DNA from: Polyangiaceae bacterium
GTDB lineage: Bacteria > Myxococcota_A > Polyangia > Polyangiales > Polyangiaceae
Assembly: GCA_020633235.1 (NCBI GenBank)
Contig: JACKEA010000002.1
Span: forward strand, 620,001 to 684,000
Direction: 5' to 3'
Length of the DNA stretch: 64,000 nucleotides
Below, piece after piece: positions 52,564-61,329 of the stretch (position 1 is the first letter of the stretch; every line of letters begins with the position of its first letter). The notes under the pieces are model-generated. The model made no database searches and was not told where the DNA came from. It worked only from the letters and a program-made list of their open reading frames with translations. A program made the translations under genes and the position numbers.

Positions 52564-53672
52564 TACTTACCCTTGCCCAGGAAGTCCTTGATGCTGCTGA
52601 CGATGGCGTCCCGGTCGCGGATCTCGCTGGTGATCACGCGCTCGTCCCCACCAAAGTGCTCGCGCAAATCTTTGACGAACTGCCCGGAGCCGTAGGGGCT
52701 CTCCACCTGGCCGTAGGCGAACATGTTCACCTTGGGCAGCATGTCGGTCTTGAGCAGCTCGATGCAGGTGAGCGTGTCGTCCATGCTCCAGTTGTCGCCA
52801 TCGGAGAAGTGGAACGGATAGATGTTCCACTCGCTGGCCGGATAGTGCTGGTCGATGAGCTGGGCGCACAGCTTGTAGGCGCTGGAAATCATGGTGCCGC
52901 CGGACTCCCGGGTCCGGAAGAACGTGTCCTTGTCCACCTCCCGTGCCACGGCGTCGTGAATGATGTAGCGGCTCTCGAGCCCCTTGTATTGGCGTTGCAG
53001 CCAGGTATCGATCCAGAAGCTCTCGATGCGCACGATCTCCTTCTGCTCGTCCCCCATGGAGCCGGATACGTCCATCATGTAGATGATGACGGCGTTGGCG
53101 ACCGGCTCCTGATCTTCCTTCCAGGAGCGATAACGCCGGTCCTCGGGATGGGGCACCACGATGGGCCGCCCCGCATCGTAGATGCCGCTGGCGATGGAAC
53201 GCTTCAGCGCCTCGCGATAGGTGCGGCGGAAGTGGCGCAAGGATTCGGGGCCCACGCGGCGGATGCCGGTGTAGCGATCCTTCGCGGAGATGATCCGGCT
53301 CTTGCCCTTGTTCTCGATGTCCGGCAGCTCCAGCTCTTCCCCCAAAATGTCCGCCAGCTCGTCGAGGGTGACGTCCACCTCCAGTACGTGGTCGCCGGCG
53401 TCCTTGCCCGCCTGGCCCGCGCCGTCCTGATCTCCTTCTTGTCCACCCACCGGATCCCCGGGCTCGCCATCGCCCTGCCCCACGCCCCCCTGCTGCTTCT
53501 CTCCGAACACGAAGCGGGGGATGTCGATCTGGGGCACGGGAATGCTCACCAGGTCCTTGCCCTTGCGGCCGATCATCTCTCCCTGGGAGATGTAGCCGCG
53601 CAAATTCTGGCGGATCTTCCCACGCACGATGTTGCGGAACCGGGAATGGTCCTGATCGATCTTCAGCGACAT
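52563..53672 (-). CDS. DUF444 family protein (YeaH/YhbH) with VWA-like domain
   Basis: The 369-residue protein starts MSLKIDQDHSRFRNIVRGKI and has a Gly/Asp/Gln-rich linker (about 80-105), then YRSWKEDQEPVANAVIIYMM and a VWA-type metal site DVSGSMGDEQKE (near 225). Later blocks are ESGGTMISSAYKLCAQLID and YPFHFSDGDNWSMDDT. In other bacteria YeaH works with the kinase YeaG in starvation responses. Here it forms an operon with spoVR and the TPR lipoprotein. ATG at 53672 matches the family start; codons further upstream do not. Confidence 0.94.
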   Translation of the reverse strand: MSLKIDQDHSRFRNIVRGKIRQNLRGYISQGEMIGRKGKDLVSIPVPQIDIPRFVFGEKQQGGVGQGDGEPGDPVGGQEGDQDGAGQAGKDAGDHVLEVDVTLDELADILGEELELPDIENKGKSRIISAKDRYTGIRRVGPESLRHFRRTYREALKRSIASGIYDAGRPIVVPHPEDRRYRSWKEDQEPVANAVIIYMMDVSGSMGDEQKEIVRIESFWIDTWLQRQYKGLESRYIIHDAVAREVDKDTFFRTRESGGTMISSAYKLCAQLIDQHYPASEWNIYPFHFSDGDNWSMDDTLTCIELLKTDMLPKVNMFAYGQVESPYGSGQFVKDLREHFGGDERVITSEIRDRDAIVSSIKDFLGKGK

Positions 53673-53772
53673 TCGACCGTAGTCTCGCACATGTTCCGGG
53701 CAAGGGGGAGCGGCGCTCCTGCCGGGAAAAAGCCGGTCGACCGTGGTGCCCCGAGCTGTTAGAGGGGCCGTC

Positions 53773-54336
53773 GTGACAATCGGAAAGCGCTTTTTGTCAT
53801 TCCGCTGCACCGGCTGCGGCAACTGCTGCCGGGAGCCGCTCTTGCCCCTGACGGACAGCGACCTCCGCCGCATCGTCAAGCACACCGGCGACAAGCCCGA
53901 GAGCGTCGTACGTTGGGTCGACAAGGACGCCATCGATCTCGACGACGAGCCCGAGAGCTTCGTGCACCTGCGCCAGGGCCGCCGGGTGATGGTGCTCGCG
54001 CACACCCGCTACGGCTGCCGCTACCTGGGTGCGGACGACCGTTGCACCATCTACACGGCACGGCCCCTCGGCTGCCGCGTGTTCCCCTTCGATCCCACCT
54101 TCGGCAAGGACGGCAAGCTCCGCCGGCTGAAGCTCATCCCGGCCGCGGAGTGCGAATACGAGCTCGACGGCGACAACGACCCCGAGCGCATTCGCAAGCT
54201 TCAGACGCGCTTGGATCGCTCGACCGACGCCTATCACCGTCGCATCGCCAAGTGGAATCGCCTCCAGGCCCAGCGCCGCCGCGACGGGCAGCCCGCCGAG
54301 ACGTCGGCCCGCTTCCTCGCCTACCTCGGCTTCTGA
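53773..54336 (+). CDS. YkgJ-family cysteine cluster protein
   Basis: The 187-residue protein carries the Fe-S or zinc cluster pattern of the YkgJ family: FRCTGCGNCCREP near the start, GCRYLGADDRCTIYTARPLG near 80-98, and CRVFPFDPTF. These eight or so cysteines are expected to bind a metal cluster. The reaction is unknown. GTG at 53773 gives the usual short lead before the first Cys group. It is divergent from DUF444 and ends 8 bases before a gene-end element. Confidence 0.9.
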   Translation: MTIGKRFLSFRCTGCGNCCREPLLPLTDSDLRRIVKHTGDKPESVVRWVDKDAIDLDDEPESFVHLRQGRRVMVLAHTRYGCRYLGADDRCTIYTARPLGCRVFPFDPTFGKDGKLRRLKLIPAAECEYELDGDNDPERIRKLQTRLDRSTDAYHRRIAKWNRLQAQRRRDGQPAETSARFLAYLGF

Positions 54337-54344
54337 CGTCTTCC

Positions 54345-54379
54345 TTGTCGGTCCGGCGCGAATCCCGGCCCGGCACGCG
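54345..54379 (+). repeat. TTGTYGG-box gene-end element, single arm
   Basis: TTGTCGGTCCGGCGCGAATC lies 8 bases after the stop of the YkgJ-family gene. It is in the orientation expected for a plus-strand gene end. Confidence 0.75.
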
Positions 54380-54465
54380 TTTTCCTCGTCACGCGCGGGG
54401 CGCTCACGCGTTGTCCTTCTCGAGCACCGGGTACGGCGCCCGGAGGCGAACGGGAGACGACGACG

Positions 54466-54825
54466 ATGATGAGCTTCATGCGCGAGGGCGGGGTCGGGAT
54501 GTGGTTCGTGCTGGCGCTGGGCCTGCTGTCGCTGGCCGCGGCGGTGCGCTTCGCCATGGCGCCGGACGAGAAGAGGGTCGCGACGGTGCGGTCCCTGACC
54601 TGGGCCACGCTGTTCAACACCGTGGGCGCCATCATTGCCGGGTTCGCCGCCGTGGGCTCCCACGTCCCGGCCAACGCCGAGTGGGCCATGAGCCCCAAGA
54701 TCCACCTGATCGTGATGGTGGGCATCAGCGAAGCGCTGGCCAACGGCATCCTCGGCTTCGCGCTCTTGTCGCTGACCTGGCTGGTGATGGCCGTTGGTCA
54801 CCGTCGCCTCGCGGCGCTGGGCTGA
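54466..54825 (+). CDS. Small integral membrane protein, MotA/TolQ-like N-terminus
   Basis: The 119-residue protein has about three membrane helices: MWFVLALGLLSLAAAVRFAM, WATLFNTVGAIIAGFAAVGS and LANGILGFALLSLTWLVMAV. The opening REGGVGMWFVLALG recalls MotA/TolQ/ExbB proteins, but the cytoplasmic loop of those is missing, so this is at most a distant relative. It precedes the ECF sigma gene by 21 bases and may be in one operon with it. Confidence 0.75.
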   Translation: MMSFMREGGVGMWFVLALGLLSLAAAVRFAMAPDEKRVATVRSLTWATLFNTVGAIIAGFAAVGSHVPANAEWAMSPKIHLIVMVGISEALANGILGFALLSLTWLVMAVGHRRLAALG

Positions 54826-54846
54826 GTACCATCAGCGAGACGATCG

Positions 54847-55440
54847 ATGGCGAACGACGCGGCAATATTGCTTCGCCCGATGGCGGAGGCGCACGACGAA
54901 GATCTCGTCGCGCGCCTCCGGGTCGGCGATGCCCGCGCCTTCGACGAGACCTTCGCGCGGTTCCGTAGCCCGCTGTTCGGTTTCATCTCGAGGATGGTTC
55001 GCCGTCGCGACGTGGCGGAAGACCTGCTCCAGGAAACGTTCCTGCGGCTCGCGCGCCACGCCGCGGGCCTGGAGCCGAACACGCGGCTCGGAGCGTGGCT
55101 CTTCACGGTGGCCAAGAACCTCGTCCACGGCTACCGCCGCTGGTCGCTCCTCGACGTGGAGCGCCTGCTCGAGCTCGGCTGGCAGCCGAAGCCCGCGTCC
55201 ACCTCCCCTTACGATCACGCCTTGGCGTCGGAACGCAGCGCGCGCCTCGAGCTGGCCCTCTCCGCGCTGCCGGGCAAGTACCGCGAGGCGTTGCTTCTCG
55301 TTGCCGAGCGTTGCCTCGAGCCCGGAGACGCGGCGGCAATCCTGGGGCTCAGCCCCGAAGCTTTTCGCAAGCGTCTCTCCCGCGCCCGCGCCATGCTCCA
55401 AGAGCGCGTGGCTCGCCTCGAAAAGGACCCCTCGCGATGA
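54847..55440 (+). CDS. ECF-type RNA polymerase sigma factor
   Basis: The 197-residue protein has sigma region 2 (about 20-90: LVARLRVGDARAFDETFARF, RRRDVAEDLLQETFLRLARH, RLGAWLFTVAKNLVHGYRR) and region 4 (about 130-185: LSALPGKYREALLLVAERCL, AAILGLSPEAFRKRLSRARA). It should direct transcription of a small envelope or stress regulon. The stop overlaps the start of the next small gene (ATGA), which probably encodes its anti-sigma factor. Confidence 0.92.
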   Translation: MANDAAILLRPMAEAHDEDLVARLRVGDARAFDETFARFRSPLFGFISRMVRRRDVAEDLLQETFLRLARHAAGLEPNTRLGAWLFTVAKNLVHGYRRWSLLDVERLLELGWQPKPASTSPYDHALASERSARLELALSALPGKYREALLLVAERCLEPGDAAAILGLSPEAFRKRLSRARAMLQERVARLEKDPSR

Positions 55441-55679
55441 CCGACGACCCGATGGACCTGTCGTCCCTTCCCACGCACGACGTCGACGATGCGACCGCCG
55501 AGCGCATGCGCCGCCGCGCCCAAGCGACCCTCGCCCGACAGCGCGACCTCGCCGATCGCCCTGCCCTCGCCGCCTTCTCGCGCTTCTACTCCGCGCGCCT
55601 CGAGCCCGCCCTCGTGATCACGGCGTCCGTGCTGTACCTGTCCTGGGCCGTCTCTCGGACGCTCCAGGTTTTTCACTGA
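55437..55679 (+). CDS. Small membrane protein, candidate anti-sigma factor
   Basis: The 80-residue protein has a charged N-terminus with a helix DATAERMRRRAQATLARQ and one C-terminal membrane helix (LVITASVLYLSWAVSRTLQV). It overlaps the ECF sigma stop by four bases. Position and shape fit a short anti-sigma factor, but it lacks the Cys/His motif of ZAS proteins; this role is inferred from context only. Confidence 0.7.
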   Translation: MTDDPMDLSSLPTHDVDDATAERMRRRAQATLARQRDLADRPALAAFSRFYSARLEPALVITASVLYLSWAVSRTLQVFH

Positions 55680-55680
55680 G

Positions 55681-55700
55681 GTTTCCGCGGCGCACCGACA
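55681..55700 (-). repeat. TTGTYGG-box gene-end element, single arm
   Basis: GTTTCCGCGGCGCACCGACA lies between two convergent genes, one base after the stop at 55679 and 3 bases from the stop of the minus-strand lipoprotein at 55704. Confidence 0.8.
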
Positions 55701-55703
55701 AAA

Positions 55704-56948
55704 TCAGGGTGGGCACTTGGGCGCGCAGTACATCTTGGCCGGATACAGGATGGGCAGCACGCAGGCGGTGTCGGCGTTGGTGCACTCCCAAGGCTCCGCG
55801 ACGAACTGCGCCGGCGTGCAGCTGCTGCCGATGCAGGCCTCTCCGGGCGCGCACAGCTTGCCGCAGGTGCCGCAGTTGGCGGCGTCCGTGCTGGCATCCG
55901 TGCAGGTGGCGCCGATGGTCGAGGTGGACGCACACGTTGCCGCGCCCGCGCACGACGTCGCCGGTACGCATGTTCCAGCGATACACGTCTGGAGGGCACC
56001 ACACGTCGTCTGGCAATTGCCGCAGTGCGCGGGATCCGTGTCCAGGTTCACGCACTTGCCTTCGCACTGCAACAGACCCGCAGCGCAGTTGGGCGTGGCG
56101 CACGACTTGGAAGAACAAATCTGGCCGTGGTTGCAGGCATTGTTGCAGCTGCCACAGAACTGCGGATCGTTGTTCTGGTTCACGCAGGCGGCGCCACCCG
56201 ATACGCTGCAGCTGGTCCGCGCGCCCGCGCAGCCGCACTGGCCGCCGTTGCAGACCTCGCCGACAGCACCCTGCGGCGGCGTGGCGCAGGAAACGCCGCA
56301 GGCGCTACAGTTCTGCACGTCGTTGTTGGTGTCCGCCTCACAGCCGTTCTCGCCGACCCCGTCGCAGTCTTCGTAGGGCGCCTTGCACTGGAACCCACAG
56401 TTGCCGGCCTGGCACGTCGCGGTGGAGCTGGGCGGCGCTTCACAGGCCTTGCCGCAACCGCCGCAGTGCTGCGGGTCCGATGCCGTGTCGGTGCACGTAC
56501 CGTTGCAGTCCGTCTCGCCACCGCCGCAGCTGTCAGCGCACTGCCCGTTGCTGCACACCTTGTCGCACTTGGTGTTGCAGTCGCCACAGGTCTCGGGCCG
56601 GCGCAGGTCGGTCTCGCAGCCTGGCTCGCTGCTGCAGTCGCCCCAGTTCGCGTCGCACTTGGCCACCGTGCACGCGCCGCCCTGACAGGCAGAGAGAGCG
56701 TGCTGGAGCGCGCACGGATTGCAACCGTCCACGTCGCAGCCGAAGGCGGGATCCGCCTGCTTGACGCACTTGCCGGCGCAGAACTTCTCGTCGCTCGCGC
56801 AGTCCCCTCCGCTGCCCCCACCGGCCCCCGTGCCTCCGTCCTGTCCGGCAGCGCCGCCAGCGGCGGAGGCATCGAAGGGCTCGCCTCCACACGCCGAAAC
56901 GACGACGACGGGCAGCGCCAAGAACGCAAGAAAGCGCGCCACACCCAT
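55704..56948 (-). CDS. Cys-rich repeat lipoprotein
   Basis: The 414-residue product has a signal with VVSAC, a Gly/Ala linker and then about eight Cys-rich repeats of the form DPQHCGGCGKAC, DPAHCGNCQTTC and DAANCGTCGKLC, each preceded by a segment such as GKCVNLDT. Around 50 cysteines are present. This is a typical myxobacterial surface protein with many disulfides; the function is unknown. The ATG at 56948 gives a proper signal peptide. Confidence 0.85.
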   Translation of the reverse strand: MGVARFLAFLALPVVVVSACGGEPFDASAAGGAAGQDGGTGAGGGSGGDCASDEKFCAGKCVKQADPAFGCDVDGCNPCALQHALSACQGGACTVAKCDANWGDCSSEPGCETDLRRPETCGDCNTKCDKVCSNGQCADSCGGGETDCNGTCTDTASDPQHCGGCGKACEAPPSSTATCQAGNCGFQCKAPYEDCDGVGENGCEADTNNDVQNCSACGVSCATPPQGAVGEVCNGGQCGCAGARTSCSVSGGAACVNQNNDPQFCGSCNNACNHGQICSSKSCATPNCAAGLLQCEGKCVNLDTDPAHCGNCQTTCGALQTCIAGTCVPATSCAGAATCASTSTIGATCTDASTDAANCGTCGKLCAPGEACIGSSCTPAQFVAEPWECTNADTACVLPILYPAKMYCAPKCPP

Positions 56949-56976
56949 GGTTACGAGCGTAGCACGCCTCTTTGGG

Positions 56977-58206
56977 TCAGCCCCCGAGCTTCTTGGCGAC
57001 CCCCGCGAGATCCACGCCGGTGGCCGCGCGGATCTGCTCGCTGGCACCGATGGCCTTGCGGGCCAGCTCGGTTCCATCGGCCTGGGCGGGCAACACGCTC
57101 ATCTTGCCGATGCTGAGCGAATGGTGTGCTCCCGAAACGTGGGAGAGCATGGGCAGGAGGTTCTGCAACGCCAACACGTCCCGAGCGGCCGTGCCCCCCG
57201 AGCGATAGGCTTCCACCAGATCGTGGAGCGCCTTGGCTTCGGCACGACCGCGCTCCATGGTGTTCGCGGCTTCACCTCGGGCCTGCTCCTCCGCGGCGCG
57301 TTGGCGCGCCAGGGCCGGCTGAACCACGTCCGCTTCCAGACGGCGCTTCTCTTGGGGTGCGCGAGCCTTCTGTCGCTCGATCTCGGCCTTCACCTGGGCG
57401 ATCTGCGCCACCACCTGGCCGCGGGCTTCCTGGATCATGGCTTCCCGGCGGCTGCGGGCGTCCGCCACGCGCTTGGCGGTCTCTTCCCGGGCGATGGACA
57501 GCTCGGCATCGAGCTTCGCGATCTCCGACGCTGCCCAGTTCGTGGCCTGCTGCACCTGGGCGTCGGCCCGGGCCTCGGCCTCGGCCACGGCCTGCTCCTG
57601 GTTCAGAGAAGCGCCGCGGATGCGGCCGATGCTCGCGAGGTAGTTCACCTCGTCCGTCACGTTCTGGATCTTGAGCGTATCGAGCACCAGCCCCATGCGG
57701 CTCATGTCGTGCTCGGCCTCGTCCAGCAGCGTGTGCGCGAAGCGCATCTTGTCCTCGTTCACCTCTTCCGGTGTGAGGCTGGCGAGCACGCCGCGGAGGT
57801 TCCCTTCCAGAGTCTCCTTGGCGATGTAATAGATCTCTTCCCGCGTGCGCCCGAGGAAGCGCTCCACGGCGTTGGCGAGCAACGGCTCGTCCCCGGGCAA
57901 CTTCACGTTGGCCACGCCCTGCACCGTGAGCGGAATACCGCCCTTGGAAAAGGCGCCGGACACGTGAACCATGACGGTGAACATGCTGAGATCCATCACG
58001 TCCACCTGCTCGATGAGCGGCCGGCGCATACGGCGGCCACCCCGCACGAAACGGTAGGCGACGTTGCGGCCCTCCATCTTGCGCTTGCCACCGCTGAAGA
58101 TGAGAGCCTCGTTGGGCGTGGCCACCCACAAGAGCTTCTTCACCATCACGTAGATGGCGCCGATGACCACCGCGACCGTGAGCGCGAGCACCAAGAGAAC
58201 GTCCAT
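56977..58206 (-). CDS. SPFH/flotillin-like protein, second in operon
   Basis: The 409-residue protein has an N-terminal membrane helix (LLVLALTVAVVIGAIYVMV), an SPFH domain (about 30-200) and a long Glu/Ala/Arg coiled coil (about 205-320: EQAVAEAEARADAQVQQATN). It is probably a membrane scaffold of the flotillin class. Its start overlaps the stop of the upstream flotillin (TGATG). The two differ strongly in sequence, so they may form hetero-oligomers. Confidence 0.88.
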   Translation of the reverse strand: MDVLLVLALTVAVVIGAIYVMVKKLLWVATPNEALIFSGGKRKMEGRNVAYRFVRGGRRMRRPLIEQVDVMDLSMFTVMVHVSGAFSKGGIPLTVQGVANVKLPGDEPLLANAVERFLGRTREEIYYIAKETLEGNLRGVLASLTPEEVNEDKMRFAHTLLDEAEHDMSRMGLVLDTLKIQNVTDEVNYLASIGRIRGASLNQEQAVAEAEARADAQVQQATNWAASEIAKLDAELSIAREETAKRVADARSRREAMIQEARGQVVAQIAQVKAEIERQKARAPQEKRRLEADVVQPALARQRAAEEQARGEAANTMERGRAEAKALHDLVEAYRSGGTAARDVLALQNLLPMLSHVSGAHHSLSIGKMSVLPAQADGTELARKAIGASEQIRAATGVDLAGVAKKLGG

Positions 58207-59507
58207 CAGCGTACCCCGCCCTTCTTGCCCGTGAGGAGTTGGTTCATGTCCACGCCCAAGGCCGCACCGGTTTCTTTCAACACCTCGGATACGGCCGCCG
58301 GGAAGCTCGCTACCGCACCCGTGAAGCTTTCGCCGTCGCCGCCGTCGACCACGGACAGGTCTGCGATCTTGGTGCGCGTGACGCGGGCGACGGCCGCTTC
58401 CACGAAGCTCTTCAAGTGTTGCAGCACGTACAGATCGCGGCCGTCAGCGCCCGCCGCCTGCCACTCCTGAGCCACCACCGCCAGCGCGCCCGCCGCGGCC
58501 TTGCCGCTCTCCACCACCGGCGCTGCGCGCCCGCGAGCGTCTGCCTCGGCGGCCAAGCGGTCCGCCTCCGCGGGCAAGAATACGTCGCATTCCAAACGCA
58601 GCCGCTCGAGCTCCGCGCGCATCGACTGCAGCTCCTGCTCGGCTTGGGCGCGTGCCGTTTCCGCAGCGACTTCGGCCTCGTTTTCGATGGCCTTGGCTTC
58701 GGCTTCCAGTCGCGCCATTTCGCCACGCAGCTCGTTGCGCTTGGTGAGCACCTGCGCCTCGGCTTGCTTTTGTGCTGTTTCCGCTCGCCGCCGGGCAGTG
58801 GCTTGCGCCTCCGCGATGGCCTGGTTCGCGATGTTCTCCGCGTTCTGGGCGTCGCGGATCATGCGGGCGATGCGCGCGCGGCCAAGGTTGTTCAAGTAGC
58901 TCTGCTCGTCCGACACGCTCTGCACCTTGAGCACATCGAGCTCGAGCCCCAGCTTGTCGAAGTCCTCCTTGGCGTTCTTGATCAGCGTCTCGGCGAACTT
59001 GAGGCGATCCTCGTTCACCTCTTCCGGCGTGAGCTCGGCGACGACCTCGCGCAGCACGCCTTCCAGCGTTTGCTGGGCCACCGCACCGATCTGGCGTGGA
59101 GTCATCGACAGCGAACGCTCGATGGCGTTGCGCATGAAGGTGGCGTCGTTGCTCAACTTCACGTTGGCGATGGCGTGCACCATCAACGGGATGCCACCCT
59201 TGGAGTACGCGTTCTGCACCTCCACCTGCACGGGGATGAGGCGCATGTCCATGCGGTTCACCTCCTCGAGCACCGGAACGCGGAAGCCGCGGCCTCCGTG
59301 CAGCACGTTGTAACCGACGGTGGAGCCGTCCGAGAGCTTGTGCTTTCGGCCGCTGATCACGACGATTTCGTTGGGCTTGCAGATGACGAGAAACCGCGAG
59401 ACGACGAAGATGACGAGGGCCAGCAGGACGACGAGCCCGACGGCTCCCCCCAGCAGCATCATGGCCGTATCCAGGTCCGTCCCCAGGTCCGGAATATCGG
59501 TGGGCAT
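58206..59507 (-). CDS. Flotillin-family SPFH protein
   Basis: The 433-residue protein has a membrane helix near residues 14-40 (AVGLVVLLALVIFVVSRFLV), an SPFH domain (CKPNEIVVISGRKHKLSDGS, RMDMRLIPVQVEVQNAYSKG, TPRQIGAVAQQTLEGVLREV), a coiled coil rich in Ala/Glu (about 245-345), and a C-terminal oligomerisation part. Flotillins form membrane microdomains. It follows the NfeD-like gene by 44 bases and overlaps the next flotillin-like gene. Confidence 0.9.
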   Translation of the reverse strand: MPTDIPDLGTDLDTAMMLLGGAVGLVVLLALVIFVVSRFLVICKPNEIVVISGRKHKLSDGSTVGYNVLHGGRGFRVPVLEEVNRMDMRLIPVQVEVQNAYSKGGIPLMVHAIANVKLSNDATFMRNAIERSLSMTPRQIGAVAQQTLEGVLREVVAELTPEEVNEDRLKFAETLIKNAKEDFDKLGLELDVLKVQSVSDEQSYLNNLGRARIARMIRDAQNAENIANQAIAEAQATARRRAETAQKQAEAQVLTKRNELRGEMARLEAEAKAIENEAEVAAETARAQAEQELQSMRAELERLRLECDVFLPAEADRLAAEADARGRAAPVVESGKAAAGALAVVAQEWQAAGADGRDLYVLQHLKSFVEAAVARVTRTKIADLSVVDGGDGESFTGAVASFPAAVSEVLKETGAALGVDMNQLLTGKKGGVR

Positions 59508-59551
59508 GGTGGCGGAGGATAGGTCACCCCCTCCGCGCGCGATACCAAAAG

Positions 59552-60166
59552 TCAGCGTTTGGGCGGCAGGAGCTCGGGCGGGGGCCGCCCCACGCGCGCG
59601 GTGCCGGAATCGACCTCTTCGACCAGGACCATGTCGCCGGCTTCGAGGTCGTCCTCGTCGGTCGTCGCGAGCAGGTCCACGGTCTGCCCCTTGAGCTCGA
59701 TGCGCACCTTGCCGTGGGCACGACGGCTCACGGGAACGAGCACCTTGCCCACACTTCCAACGGCGTCCGTCGTGCTCCCGCCAGAGCTCATCTCCGCACG
59801 GGAAAGCAGACGAAACGTCAGCGAAGCCGCGAGACCCGAAACCAGCCCCATGGCCACCGCCAAGCCAATGGTGACGGGGCTCGTCGTCATACGGAAGTAG
59901 TGCAGCAACGTGCCCACCATGCCGAACGCCAGGAAGGCGAAGGTCCAGAACCGCAGCGACAGGAAAATCGGCAAGAATCCGCCGTCGCCGTGGCCCACGT
60001 GGCCATGGTCCGCGTCCACGTCGGCGTCGATGTCCGCGTCGATGTCGCCGTCCGCGTCCACGTCCAAGTGCGCGTCGGCGTCCGCATCTCCGTGGCCGGA
60101 GAAGAGCAGCTGCATGGCGATGGTGCCAACACCGACAATCAGCGCAGCGAGGTAGAGGATCCCCAC
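59552..60166 (-). CDS. NfeD-like membrane protein with Asp/His-rich loop
   Basis: The 204-residue protein has membrane helices (LYLAALIVGVGTIAMQLLF, WTFAFLAFGMVGTLLHYF, IGLAVAMGLVSGLAASLTF) and a C-terminal OB-fold as in NfeD (VGSVGKVLVPVSRRAHGKVR, TVDLLATTDEDDLEAGDMVL). A loop at about 24-65 is a run of Asp-Ala, Asp-Val and Asp-Ile pairs with His, likely encoded by expanded hexamers; it could bind metal ions. NfeD and flotillins work together in membranes, which fits this operon. Confidence 0.87.
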   Translation of the reverse strand: MGILYLAALIVGVGTIAMQLLFSGHGDADADAHLDVDADGDIDADIDADVDADHGHVGHGDGGFLPIFLSLRFWTFAFLAFGMVGTLLHYFRMTTSPVTIGLAVAMGLVSGLAASLTFRLLSRAEMSSGGSTTDAVGSVGKVLVPVSRRAHGKVRIELKGQTVDLLATTDEDDLEAGDMVLVEEVDSGTARVGRPPPELLPPKR

Positions 60167-60249
60167 GAGCGCATTCTAGGCCAGACCTCCGGTTTGGCTA
60201 TGAAATGCGTCAGCTGCCGGCCCGCCGTGGACGGTGGTATAGACGGAGC

Positions 60250-61215
60250 GTGCTGATCCGACCCCGACGAAACCGCGCCCGAGCCGCCACCCGCGGGTTG
60301 GTGCGTGAAACCGAGCTGTCCGCCGCGCACCTGGTGCTGCCCATGTTCGTGCACGAGGGGGACGGCGAAACGCCGATCAAAAGCATGCCTGGCCACTCGC
60401 GCCTCGGCATTCGCCGCTTGGTGGAAAAGGCCGCCCAGGCCTACGAGCTGGGCGTGGCCGGCGTCGCCCTGTTTCCGGCGCTGGCGGACGACTTGAAAGA
60501 TTCTCGCGGCAAGGAGAGCGAAAATCCCGAAGGCCTGCTGCAGCGCACGATTCGCGCGCTCAAGAAGGACGTCCCGGAGCTGCTCGTGATCCCGGACGTG
60601 GCGCTGGATCCGTATTCCAGCGACGGCCACGACGGCGTGGTGATCGACGGCCGCATCGACAACGACATCACGGTGCCGATCCTGGCCAAGATGGCCGTGG
60701 CCCAGGCCGCCGCCGGCGCGGACATCGTGGCCCCCAGCGACATGATGGACGGCAGGGTCGGCGCCATCCGCCGCGCTCTGGACGAAGCCGGCTACACCGA
60801 CGTCGGCATCTGCAGCTACTCGGTGAAGTACGCCTCGGCGTTCTACGGCCCCTTCCGCGACGCCCTCGACTCGGCGCCCAAGAGCGGCGACAAGAAAACG
60901 TATCAGATGGATCCCGCGAACGTGCGCGAGGCGCTGCGAGAGATCCGCCTGGACGAAGCCGAGGGCGCGGACTGGCTGATGGTCAAGCCGGGGCTGCCCT
61001 ACGCGGACGTGATTCGCTTCGTGCGCGACAACACCGCCCTGCCGGTGGCGACGTATCACGTGAGCGGCGAGTACGCGATGCTCAAGGCCGCCGCCGAAAA
61101 GGGCTGGCTCGACTTCGACAAGTGCCTGCTCGAGAGCCTTACTTGCCTGCGCCGCGCCGGCGCCGACGTGATCTTCACCTACGGCGCCGTGGAAGCCGCC
61201 AAGCTCCTCCGCTGA
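60250..61215 (+). CDS. hemB: Delta-aminolevulinic acid dehydratase (porphobilinogen synthase)
   Basis: The 321-residue TIM-barrel enzyme joins two 5-aminolevulinate molecules to porphobilinogen in heme synthesis. Catalytic lysines lie in YSVKYASAFYGPFR and WLMVKPGLPYADV. At the metal site the sequence is DVALDPYSSDGHDGVV: the three zinc cysteines of the E. coli or animal type are replaced by Asp and others, so this is the Mg-dependent Pseudomonas/plant-like type. GTG at 60250 starts the usual LIRPRRNR opening. A gene-end element follows the stop. Confidence 0.97.
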   Translation: MLIRPRRNRARAATRGLVRETELSAAHLVLPMFVHEGDGETPIKSMPGHSRLGIRRLVEKAAQAYELGVAGVALFPALADDLKDSRGKESENPEGLLQRTIRALKKDVPELLVIPDVALDPYSSDGHDGVVIDGRIDNDITVPILAKMAVAQAAAGADIVAPSDMMDGRVGAIRRALDEAGYTDVGICSYSVKYASAFYGPFRDALDSAPKSGDKKTYQMDPANVREALREIRLDEAEGADWLMVKPGLPYADVIRFVRDNTALPVATYHVSGEYAMLKAAAEKGWLDFDKCLLESLTCLRRAGADVIFTYGAVEAAKLLR

Positions 61216-61224
61216 CCGCATTCC

Positions 61225-61252
61225 TTTGTTGGTCCGGCGCGAGCCCCGTCGC
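61225..61252 (+). repeat. TTGTYGG-box gene-end element, single arm
   Basis: TTTGTTGGTCCGGCGCGAGC, then CCCGTCGCGC, lies 9 bases after the hemB stop. GCGCGA and TCGCGC can pair as a small hairpin. Confidence 0.8.
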
Positions 61253-61329
61253 GCGGCGAACACACGGTGCGTCGCACTGACGCCGGCCTCTTGCGTCACG
61301 TCCGGCTCCTATGTACCGGATGAGGCTCG

